From JAVVHH01 sp965199585 (GTDB taxonomy: Bacteria > Pseudomonadota > Alphaproteobacteria > Acetobacterales > Acetobacteraceae): a stretch of DNA of 64,000 nt. The position numbers and the translations under genes are program-made. Each line of letters opens with the position of its first letter. Within the stretch, counting starts at the first letter, position 1. The notes beneath the pieces were generated by a model, which was given only the letters and a program-made list of their open reading frames with translations, was not told the DNA's origin and did no database searches. Below are positions 44,509-52,600 of this stretch, one piece after another. The stretch covers positions 2,542,001-2,606,000 of the forward strand of contig CBDASI010000002.1 of NCBI GenBank assembly GCA_965199585.1, given 5' to 3'.

Positions 44509-45203
44509 TTGTTGGCTCCGTTGAGGACCAGCTTGGCCGGGCCTTGGAATTGGACCGTCCCGGCCTTGTCCGTCAACGTGAAGCCCTGGGAGTCGAGAAC
44601 ACCGAATGGGCCCTCCGCGTGGGTCTGGTCGTTGCTGCTGGCCGCTCCCTGCTTGATGTCGACCGCGGCGGTCTGGGTGCGAAGCACGGTGCCGTCGTCG
44701 CGATACATCACGACGTCGTGGCTCAAATCGAGCAATTCGGCACGCTGGATGAACACGCCGTCCCGTGCCTCGACCTGTAGCCAATTGCCGCTCTCGAGCA
44801 CGAGGTCGCCCTTGGGGTCGCCGAGATCGACGCGGGTGGGGGTGGCCTGCGTCGCCCAGGCGGCGGTGATGGTATAGGGGCGGTTGCGCTGGTCCACGCC
44901 GCGGTAATGCGGATCCATCATGCGGCCGCTCTCGGCCTCGAGCGCGAAGACGCGGCGGAACGACGTGCGCGTGCGGTCGCTCAGGCGATCGAACTCCGGC
45001 CACAGCACGATCGCGCTCAGCAGCAGCACCGCGAGCAGGGGCAGTCCCAGCTTGGCCGCCAGCACGGTGAAGCGGCGCAGGCGGATGCGGCGGCGGTTGA
45101 TCTCGCGGCGGGCGCGGCGGCCCTCGAGGCTCAGATGCTCGCGCGGGTCGGGGCGGAGGTCTGCACGGAAGTCGGGCATGCTCAAGACGGCATCACGCGA
45201 CAC
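44505..45203 (-). CDS. lptC: LPS export protein LptC
   Basis: A 232-residue bitopic protein that links the inner-membrane LPS extractor to LptA. After a basic cytoplasmic N-terminus (RRARREINRRRIRLRRF) comes one helix (~50-70; LGLPLLAVLLLSAIVLW) and a periplasmic jellyroll (NRPYTITAAWATQATPTRVD; VFIQRAELLDLSHDVVMYRD). The start may be GTG 45203, overlapping the kdsD end by 11 bases, or ATG 45179; neither has a good ribosome-binding site. The overlap pattern shows coupling with kdsD and lptA. Confidence 0.92.
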   Translation of the reverse strand: MSRDAVLSMPDFRADLRPDPREHLSLEGRRARREINRRRIRLRRFTVLAAKLGLPLLAVLLLSAIVLWPEFDRLSDRTRTSFRRVFALEAESGRMMDPHYRGVDQRNRPYTITAAWATQATPTRVDLGDPKGDLVLESGNWLQVEARDGVFIQRAELLDLSHDVVMYRDDGTVLRTQTAAVDIKQGAASSNDQTHAEGPFGVLDSQGFTLTDKAGTVQFQGPAKLVLNGANK

Positions 45204-46179
45204 CGGCGCGCAGGAGATCGTGGACGTGCACGATGCCCGCCGGCAGGCCGGCGCGGTCGATGACGAACAGACTGGTGACCGGACGAGCGCCGTCGTTCAT
45301 CGCGCGCAGGGCATCCGCGGCGAGGGAGTCGGTAGCGATCGTGCGGGGCGCGCTGTTCATGACCTCGGACACCTTACGGGTCAGAAGGCCGGGTCCCATG
45401 GCGCGACGCAAGTCGCCGTCGGTGAGAATGCCGCAGAGACGGCCATCCGCGTCGGTCGCACCGAGGCAGCCGAAGCCCTTGCCGGTCATCAGGATGAGGG
45501 CGCGGTCCATCGGCGTGTCCTGCGGCGCCAGCGGCATGGCGTCGCCGGTGTGCATCAGGTCGCTGACCAGGCGGAGTTGCGCGCCGAGCGAGCCGCGTGG
45601 GTGGAAGACGGAGAACTCGGTGGGGGTAAAGCCGCGCCGGGTCAGGAGTGCTACCGCCAGGGCGTCGCCCAAGGCGAGCTGCATGGTGGTGCTGGTGGTC
45701 GGCGCCAGGCCGAGCGGGCAGCCTTCGGGTGCCGGCGGGAGCAGCAGGAGGTGGTCGGCGGCGCGCGCCAGCGTCGAGTCCGGCCGGCCGGTGATGGCGA
45801 TGAGCGTCAGGCCGAAGCGGCGGGCGTGGGCGACGAGGTCGGCGAGTTCGGCAGTCTCGCCGCTGTTGGACAGGGCCAGGATGGCGTCGCCAGGCAGGAT
45901 CATGCCGAGGTCGCCATGCGATGCCTCGGCGGGGTGGACGAACATCGAGGGTGTGCCGGTCGACGCCAGGGTGGCGGCGATCTTGCGGCCGATATGCCCG
46001 GATTTACCCATGCCGCTGACCACGACCCGGCCACTACAGGCCGCGAGCCGTTCGACCACGGCGGTAAAGTCGCCGTCGAGCGCACTCGACAGTGCACGCA
46101 ACCCGGCGATCTCGGCGTCGATCACCGCTTGGGCGACGTCGACGTCCGACGTTTTCTCGATGGCCAACGCGACACTCAT
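45193..46179 (-). CDS. kdsD: D-arabinose 5-phosphate isomerase (KpsF/GutQ family)
   Basis: A 328-residue enzyme that converts ribulose 5-phosphate to arabinose 5-phosphate, the first committed precursor of Kdo in LPS. The SIS domain is at ~35-190 (VVVSGMGKSGHIGRKIAATL; SHGDLGMILPGDAILALSNS), with a conserved His in EASHGD. Two CBS repeats occupy ~205-328 (GDAMPLAPQDTPMDRALILM; RLCGILTDGDLRRAMG). It begins the kdsD-lptC-lptA-lptB-rpoN-hpf block, which ties Kdo supply to LPS export. Confidence 0.96.
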   Translation of the reverse strand: MSVALAIEKTSDVDVAQAVIDAEIAGLRALSSALDGDFTAVVERLAACSGRVVVSGMGKSGHIGRKIAATLASTGTPSMFVHPAEASHGDLGMILPGDAILALSNSGETAELADLVAHARRFGLTLIAITGRPDSTLARAADHLLLLPPAPEGCPLGLAPTTSTTMQLALGDALAVALLTRRGFTPTEFSVFHPRGSLGAQLRLVSDLMHTGDAMPLAPQDTPMDRALILMTGKGFGCLGATDADGRLCGILTDGDLRRAMGPGLLTRKVSEVMNSAPRTIATDSLAADALRAMNDGARPVTSLFVIDRAGLPAGIVHVHDLLRAGVA

Positions 46180-46225
46180 CTCTCTTGTATGAGTACGGCT
46201 GCAGGCCGGGTCAACAAAGGTCGAT

Positions 46226-46849
46226 CTAGTGCTGGAAGATGTCGGGCGTTTCGTAGCCGAGGAGATCGAGGCGGCAGCGGGCCGGCAGGAAGTCGAAACA
46301 CGCCTGCGCTAGCTCGCGGCGGCCTTCGCGTTCGAGCAGCGCGTCGAGCTTGGCCCACAGGGCATGGAGGTGCAGCACGTCGGATGCCGCATAGGCGAGT
46401 TGCTCGGGCGACAACTCGGGGGCGCCCCAATCGGAGGTCTGCTGCTGCTTGGAGATCTCGACGCCGAGCAGTTCGCGGCAGAGATCGCGCAGTCCATGCC
46501 GGTCGGTGAAGGTGCGGACCAGTTTGGCGGCAATCTTGGTGCAGCACGTAGGGGCGACTGTGATGCCGAAGGCGCGCTGCAGGACGGCGACGTCGAAGCG
46601 GGCGAAGTGCATCAGCTTGATGACGGCCGGGTCGGCGAGCAGGCGCGCGAGGTTCGGCGCGTCGTAGCCGTGACCGCCGGCGGAGGTCGGGATGATCTGG
46701 ACCAGATGCGCGGTGCCGTCACCGCTGGAAAGCTGGACGAGGCAGAGACGGTCTCGGTGTGGATTGAGGCCCATCGTCTCGGTATCGATGGCGACGACGG
46801 GGCCGAGGTTCAGGCCGTCAGGCAGGTCGTTGCGATGGAGTTGGATGAT
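46226..46849 (-). CDS. rnd: Short ribonuclease D, probable AUC start
   Basis: A 3'-5' exoribonuclease of the DEDD family acting in tRNA and stable RNA maturation. Read from 46849 the N-terminus is IIQLHRNDLPDGLNLGPVVA then IDTETMGL, which contains the catalytic D-x-E of Exo I. The nearest ATG (46774) lies inside this motif and would remove both residues, so the start must be upstream. A TAG stop is three codons upstream of an ATC-ATC pair (46849, 46846), and no ATG, GTG or TTG lies between. AGGG at 46854-46857 is 7 bases before the second ATC. At about 207 residues it lacks HRDC domains, as short alphaproteobacterial forms do. Confidence 0.88.
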   Translation of the reverse strand: MIQLHRNDLPDGLNLGPVVAIDTETMGLNPHRDRLCLVQLSSGDGTAHLVQIIPTSAGGHGYDAPNLARLLADPAVIKLMHFARFDVAVLQRAFGITVAPTCCTKIAAKLVRTFTDRHGLRDLCRELLGVEISKQQQTSDWGAPELSPEQLAYAASDVLHLHALWAKLDALLEREGRRELAQACFDFLPARCRLDLLGYETPDIFQH

Positions 46850-46853
46850 CGCA

Positions 46854-46857
46854 CCCT
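46854..46857 (-). promoter_or_regulatory. Short ribosome-binding site for rnd
   Basis: AGGG on the minus strand lies 4 and 7 bases before two successive in-frame ATC codons that begin the conserved RNase D sequence. With a stop codon directly upstream and no canonical start available, it supports initiation at ATC. Confidence 0.4.
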
Positions 46858-46886
46858 GCTAAACTGTTCTATTGTCGAGTAACCGT

Positions 46887-46973
46887 TGGTGCCCAGGAAA
46901 AGAATCGAACTTTCACGGCCTTGCGGCCACAGATACCTGAAACCTGCGCGTCTACCAATTCCGCCACCTGGGC
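46887..46973 (-). tRNA. tRNA-Leu (CAG)
   Basis: An 87-base tRNA with genomically encoded CCA (46887-46889). The acceptor stem is GCCCAGG (46967-46973) with CCTGGGC (46891-46897). The D arm contains GGAATTGGTAGACGC. The anticodon arm CAGGT-TTCAGGT-ATCTG has anticodon CAG, which reads the common CTG leucine codon. A long variable arm (TGGCCGCAAGGCCG) marks it as class II, and the T arm is GAAAG-TTCGATT-CTTTT. It lies 40 bases upstream of rnd on the same strand, so RNase D, a tRNA 3'-processing enzyme, may share its transcript. Confidence 0.97.
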
Positions 46974-47097
46974 ACCGAGCGGTGGAGGCGGGAACTAACG
47001 GTCGATGACGACCGCGTCAAGCCGCTTTGGCGAGCGCCGGGCCTTGAGGGGGCGGAGTGCACGCCATAGTAGAGGAGCGAGGTTCAAGGACGAGATG

Positions 47098-48045
47098 ATG
47101 GCGCGCAACGTAGCGACGGTATTTGGCGGCAGCGGTTTCATCGGCCGCTACGTGGTGCAGCGCCTGGCGGCGCGCGGACACATCGTGCGCGTGGTCGGGC
47201 GCAACACCGAGCGGGTGAAGAACCTGGTGCTCACCGGGGCGGTGGGGCAGGTGGTGCCGCTCTACGGTTCGTTCGCCAACCCGGCGACGATCCTGCGGGC
47301 CACCGAGGGGGCGGATCTGATCGTCAACCTGGTCGGCATTCTGGCGGAGAAGCGGGACGGCGACTTCCAGCGGTTGCAGGCCGAGGGTCCCGGGCTGATC
47401 GCCCGTGGGGCGGCTGAGGGCGGGGCGCGGCGGGTCGTGCAGATCTCGGCGATAGGCGCGGATCCGGGCAGTCCGAGCCTGTATGCGCGCACCAAAGCGG
47501 CGGGCGAGCAGGCGGCACGGGCGGCGTTTGCGGACACGGTGGTCATGCGTCCGTCGCTGGTGTTCGGCGAGGAGGACAAGTTCTTCAACCGGTTCGGCGC
47601 CATGGCGATGTACTCGCCGATCATGCCGGTGATCTCGGGCGATAGCCGGTTTCAGCCGGTCTACGTGGGCGACGTCGCCGACGCGATCATGGCCGGCTTG
47701 GAACGGGACGATACCGCGGGGAAGACCTACGAGTTGGGCGGACCACGTGTCTATACGTTTCGTGAGTTGCTGGCCTGGATTTTGCATGAGACTCGCCGGC
47801 ATCGGGCGCTGATCGATATCCCGCCGGGCGTTGCGCGGCTCCAGGCGCGGATCGGTGAGATGGTGCCAGGCAAGCCGTTCACACGTGACCAGCTCACCAT
47901 GCTGGAGCGAGACAACGTGGTGGCGGCGGGCGCATCGGGTCTGGCAGCGCTCGGGATCGTGCCGACGCCGGTCGAGTTGGTCGTGCCAGGATATTTGGAC
48001 CGTTATCGACCCGGCGGTGGGAAGCGGGAGGAAGTTCCGGTTTAG
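47098..48045 (+). CDS. NDUFA9-like NAD(P)-binding protein (complex I subunit family)
   Basis: A 315-residue Rossmann-fold protein of the atypical short-chain dehydrogenase group related to the mitochondrial complex I subunit NDUFA9. The nucleotide motif is ATVFGGSGFIGRYVVQRLAA (residues ~5-24; G-x-x-G-x-x-G), with VVQISAIGADPGSPSLYART then KAAGEQAAR carrying a Tyr-x3-Lys-like segment. In alphaproteobacteria this protein is usually encoded away from nuo, as here. ATG 47098 is 7 bases after AAGGA; ATG 47095 is also possible. It is divergent from the tRNA-Leu gene and precedes gltD. Confidence 0.88.
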   Translation: MARNVATVFGGSGFIGRYVVQRLAARGHIVRVVGRNTERVKNLVLTGAVGQVVPLYGSFANPATILRATEGADLIVNLVGILAEKRDGDFQRLQAEGPGLIARGAAEGGARRVVQISAIGADPGSPSLYARTKAAGEQAARAAFADTVVMRPSLVFGEEDKFFNRFGAMAMYSPIMPVISGDSRFQPVYVGDVADAIMAGLERDDTAGKTYELGGPRVYTFRELLAWILHETRRHRALIDIPPGVARLQARIGEMVPGKPFTRDQLTMLERDNVVAAGASGLAALGIVPTPVELVVPGYLDRYRPGGGKREEVPV

Positions 48046-48089
48046 GCCGGAACGGACCTAATTCCGACCTGACGCAAGGTACGCGTTAC

Positions 48090-48132
48090 GATCACGGCAG
48101 ATGTGATCTGAGAAAAGGCCCGAAATGGGCCT
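48090..48132. promoter_or_regulatory. Two inverted repeats in the region before gltD
   Basis: GATCAC (48090-48095) pairs with GTGATC (48103-48108), and AGGCCC (48116-48121) pairs with GGGCCT (48127-48132) around GAAAT. The second could end transcription of the NDUFA9-like gene; the first has the look of a small operator. TATACT at 48132-48137 might be a -10 element for gltD. The 158-base gap holds no other gene. Confidence 0.35.
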
Positions 48133-48203
48133 ATACTCGATATTCCGCTTTGCACCCGATACGATATCTCTTACTGGGATAAGTATTGGAAACGGAGCGG
48201 GTC

Positions 48204-49637
48204 ATGGCCGAAGGTCGGATGTTGCAGTTTGTTCGGCTCGAGCAGCAGCCGCCGCCGAAGCGGACCGTATCAGCGCGACGCGAGGATTTCGCCGAGATCT
48301 ACAAGGATTTCGCACCCGCCGAGGCCGGTATGCAGGCCAGCCGGTGCAGCCAATGCGGGATCCCGTTCTGCCAGGTGCACTGCCCGCTCAACAACAACAT
48401 CCCGGACTGGCTGAAGCTGACGGCGGAGAACCGGCTGCAGGAAGCCTATGAGCTCAGCAGCGCGACCAACACCTTCCCGGAGATCTGCGGCCGCATCTGC
48501 CCGCAGGATCGGTTGTGCGAGGGCAACTGCGTCATCGAGAAGGACTTCAACAGCGTCACCATCGGCGCGGTGGAGCGGTTCATCACCGATACCGCGTGGG
48601 AGAATGGCTGGATTCAGCCAATCGCGCCGGTCCGGGAGCGCGCGCAGTCGGTAGGTATCATCGGGGCCGGCCCGGGCGGTCTGGCGGCGGCGGAGCGGCT
48701 GCGGACGCTGGGCTACCAGGTGCATGTCTACGATCGATACGACCGGGTCGGCGGGCTGATGATCTACGGCATCCCCGGCTTCAAGCTCGAGAAGGACGTC
48801 GTGTTACGGCGTTGGAAGTGGCTCGAGGAGGGCGGGGTGCAGTTCCACCTCGGGGTCGAGCTCGGCAAGACGATGTCGTTCGCCGAGCTGCGGGCCAAGC
48901 ACGATACGGTGCTGATCGGCACCGGCGTGTACAAGGCGCGCGACATCGGCGGGCCCGGGGCCGGGCTGGGCGGGATCGTGGCGGCGATGGATTTCCTGAC
49001 CGCGAGCAACCGGCAGGGGCTGGGCGACGCCGTACCCGAGTTCGAGAGCGGAGCGTTGAACGCCGAGGGCAAGCGCGTCGTGGTGATCGGCGGCGGCGAC
49101 ACGGCGATGGATTGCGTGCGGACCGCGGTGCGCCAAGGGGCGGCGAACGTGAAGCTGTTGTATCGGCGCGACAAGGCGAACATGCCGGGCTCGATGCGCG
49201 AAGTGAAGAACGCCGAGGAAGAGGGCGTCGAGTTCGTGTGGCTGTCGGCGCCGGAATCCTTCTACGGCGAGGGTAGCGTTACCGGAGTGCGGGTGCAGAA
49301 GATGCGGCTCGGCCTGCCCGATGCGAGCGGGCGGCAGTCGATCCTGCCGGGTGACGAGCACCTGACGATCGAGGCCGATTTGGTGGTCAAGGCGCTCGGT
49401 TTCGATCCGGAGGAGTTGCCGGCGCTATGGGACCAGCCGGGGCTGGAAGTCAGCCGCTGGGGCACGCTGAAGACGGATCATCGCACCGCGATGACGACGC
49501 TGCCGGGCGTGTTCGCCGCCGGCGACATCGTGCGCGGGGCTAGCCTGGTGGTGTGGGCAATCCGCGACGGGCGGGACGCGGCGGCACGGATGCACGAATA
49601 CATGCAGCAGCACGCGATGGCGGCGGCAGCAGAGTGA
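48204..49637 (+). CDS. gltD: Glutamate synthase (NADPH) small subunit
   Basis: A 477-residue FAD-containing beta subunit that takes electrons from NADPH and passes them through Fe-S centres to GltB. The N-terminal cysteines CSQCGIPFCQVHCPL and CGRICPQDRLCEGNC bind two 4Fe-4S clusters. The FAD motif is VGIIGAGPGGLAAAERL, the NADPH motif is VVVIGGGDTAMDCVRTAVRQ, and FAAGDIVRGASLVVWAIRDG closes the fold. ATG 48204 is preferred over a TTG six codons upstream. The stop overlaps the gltB start by one base (TGATG), so both subunits are made together. Confidence 0.96.
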   Translation: MAEGRMLQFVRLEQQPPPKRTVSARREDFAEIYKDFAPAEAGMQASRCSQCGIPFCQVHCPLNNNIPDWLKLTAENRLQEAYELSSATNTFPEICGRICPQDRLCEGNCVIEKDFNSVTIGAVERFITDTAWENGWIQPIAPVRERAQSVGIIGAGPGGLAAAERLRTLGYQVHVYDRYDRVGGLMIYGIPGFKLEKDVVLRRWKWLEEGGVQFHLGVELGKTMSFAELRAKHDTVLIGTGVYKARDIGGPGAGLGGIVAAMDFLTASNRQGLGDAVPEFESGALNAEGKRVVVIGGGDTAMDCVRTAVRQGAANVKLLYRRDKANMPGSMREVKNAEEEGVEFVWLSAPESFYGEGSVTGVRVQKMRLGLPDASGRQSILPGDEHLTIEADLVVKALGFDPEELPALWDQPGLEVSRWGTLKTDHRTAMTTLPGVFAAGDIVRGASLVVWAIRDGRDAAARMHEYMQQHAMAAAAE

Positions 49638-52600
49638 TGGAGAGCGCGGACATGAACTACGTCGCCGATTGGAACGACAACGTTGCTCGGCTCCAGGGCA
49701 CTTACGATGCCTCGCAGGAGCATGATGCCTGCGGCGTCGGCTTGGTGGCTGCGCTGGACGGCAAGAGGCGGCGCGACGTGGTCGAGGCCGGGATCGAGGC
49801 ACTGCGGGCGGTGTGGCACCGCGGCGCGGTCGATGCCGACGGCAAGACGGGCGACGGCGCCGGCATCCATCTCGAGATCCCATACGACTTTTTCCTCGCC
49901 GCGATTCAGCATTCCGGCCACAAGGTCGACCCGGCGCATGCGCTCGCCGTCGGCATGGTGTTCCTGCCCAAGACCGACCTCGGTGCGCAGGAGCGGTGCC
50001 GGCAGATCGTCGAAACCGAGATCCTACATTTCGGCTACGGCATCTATGGCTGGCGGCAGGTGCCGATCGACGTCGGCGTGATCGGCGAAAAGGCCAACGC
50101 GACGCGGCCCGAGATCGAGCAGATCATGATCAACGGCGGCAACGTCGACCCGGCGCGCTTCGAGCGGGATCTGTATGTGATCCGCCGCCGCATCGAGAAG
50201 CAGGCGATCGCCGCGCAGGTGGCTGAGCTGTACCTGTGCTCGCTGTCGTGCCGCAGCATCATCTACAAGGGCATGTTCCTGGCGGCGTCGCTGACCGATT
50301 TCTATCCGGACCTGCTCGACAACCGCTTCATCAGCCGGTTCGCGATCTACCACCAGCGCTACTCGACCAACACTTTCCCGACCTGGCGGCTGGCGCAGCC
50401 GTTCCGGATGCTGGCGCATAACGGCGAGATCAACACGCTGTCCGGTAACGTGAACTGGATGAAGAGCCACGAGACGCGCTTGGCCGCGGGTGAGCTCGAC
50501 GCCTACATCGAGGACGTCAAGCCGGTGGTTCAGGCCGGAAGCTCCGACACGGCAACGCTGGACCAGGTGTTCGAGCTGCTGGTGCGGGCCGGGCGCGATG
50601 CGCCGATGACCAAGGCGCTGACGATCCCGGCGAGCGTCGGGCAGGACGCGACGATGAAGAAGTCGCATGCCGACATGTTCTTGTATTGCAACGCGGTGAT
50701 GGAGCCGTGGGACGGCCCGGCGGCGATCGCGGCGACGGATGGGCGCTGGGTCATTGGCGGCCTGGACCGCAATGGGCTGCGGCCGCTGCGCTACACGATC
50801 ACCACCAACGACCTGCTCGTGGTCGGGTCGGAATCCGGGATGGTGAAGTTCTCCGAGACGGAGGTGGTGGCCAAGGGCCGGGTCGGGCCGGGGCAGACGA
50901 TCGGCGTCGATCTGGACAACGCCAAGTTCTACACCGACGACGCGATGAAGGATTTGCTGGCGTCACGGCAGAACTACGGTGACTGGGTCAAGCGGATTGC
51001 GGAGATCGACCAGGTCATCAAAACCGACGCGCCCGAGCCGGTGCTCTACACCGGCGGCGATTTGCGTCGTCGGCAGTTGGCGGTGGGCACGACGCACGAG
51101 GAGCTGGAGATGATCCTGCACCCGATGGTGGAGGACAGCCAGGAAGCCGTGGGCTCGATGGGCGACGACACGCCAGTGGCGGTGTTGTCCGAACGGTATC
51201 GCGGGCTGCACAATTTCTTCCGCCAGGCCTTCGCGCAGGTGACGAACCCGCCGATCGACAGCCTGCGCGAGACACGGGTGATGTCGCTCAAGACGCGGCT
51301 GGGCAATCTTGGCAACGTGCTCGACGAGGATAGCGGGCAGTGCGACCTGCTGCAGCTCGAGAGCCCGGTGCTGTCGACGGCCGAGTTCGCCGCCATGGTG
51401 GCGACCATGGGCCAAGCGGCCTGCCGGGTGGATTGCTGCTTCCCGGTCGCCGATGGAGAGACCGGGCTGCGGGCGGGGATTGAGCGCATCCGGCGCGAGG
51501 CAGAGGAGGGCGTGCGGGCCGGCTGCATGCACGTGATCCTGTCGGACGAGAACCAGGGGCCGGAGCGGGCGGCGATCCCGATGATCCTGGCCACGGCGGC
51601 GGTGCACACGCATCTGGTGCGGCAGTCGCTGCGGACGTTCACCAGCCTGAACGTGCGGTCGGCCGAGTGTCTCGATACGCATTATTTCGCGGTGCTGATC
51701 GGCGTCGGCGCGACGACGGTGAACGCCTATTTGGCGCAGGAAGGCATTGCCGACCGGCAGGCGAGGGGGCTGTTCGGCTCGCTATCGCTGAAGGAGGCGG
51801 TCAAGCACTACAAGAAGGCGGTCGACAAGGGCCTGCTGAAAGTGATGTCGAAGATCGGCATCTCGGTGCTGTCGTCCTACCGCGGCGGATACAATTTTGA
51901 GGCGATCGGCCTGTCGCGGGCGCTGGTCGGCGAATTCTTCCCGGGCATGCAGTCGCGCATCAGCGGCATCGGCTTGTCCGGTATCGCCCGCAAGGTGCTG
52001 GCGCTGCACGAGGCGGCGTGGCTGTCGGACTCGACGGTGCTGCCCGTGGGCGGCGTCTACAAGTTCCGGCAGAAGGGTGAGGTGCACGCCTTCGAGGGCA
52101 AGTTGATCCACACGCTGCAGACGGCGGTGGCGACGGATAGCTTCGAGACCTATCGACGCTACGCCGACGGCGTGCGGCGGCAGAAGCCAGTCGCGCTGCG
52201 TGACCTGTTGGACTTCAAGTTCGACGGCGTGACGGCGATCTCGGTCGACGAGGTCGAGAGCATCACCGAGATCCGCAAGCGCCTGCTGGCGCCGGGCATT
52301 TCGCTGGGCGCCTTGAGCCCGGAGGCGCACGAGACGCTGTCGATCGCGATGAACCGCATCGGCTCCCGCAGCAACAGTGGCGAGGGTGGCGAGGATCCGG
52401 AGCGGGCGACCCCGCGACCCGGCGGCGACAACGCCAATTCGGCCATCAAGCAGATCTCGTCCGGCCGCTTCGGCGTGACGGCGGAGTATCTCAACGCCTG
52501 CCGCGAGATCGAGATCAAGGTCGCCCAAGGCGCCAAGCCTGGCGAGGGCGGGCAGTTGCCGGGATTCAAGGTCACCGGGCTGATCGCGCGGCTGCGGCAC

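Noticed and set aside
48132..48204. A sigma-54 or nitrogen-regulated promoter before gltD
   Set aside because: I could not find a convincing GG-N10-GC (-24/-12) element; only small inverted repeats and a possible -10 are visible.
49553..49636. A longer gltB with 28 more residues
   Set aside because: That stretch is the shifted end of gltD. The ATG at 49637 overlaps the gltD stop and leaves a propeptide of normal size before Cys32.
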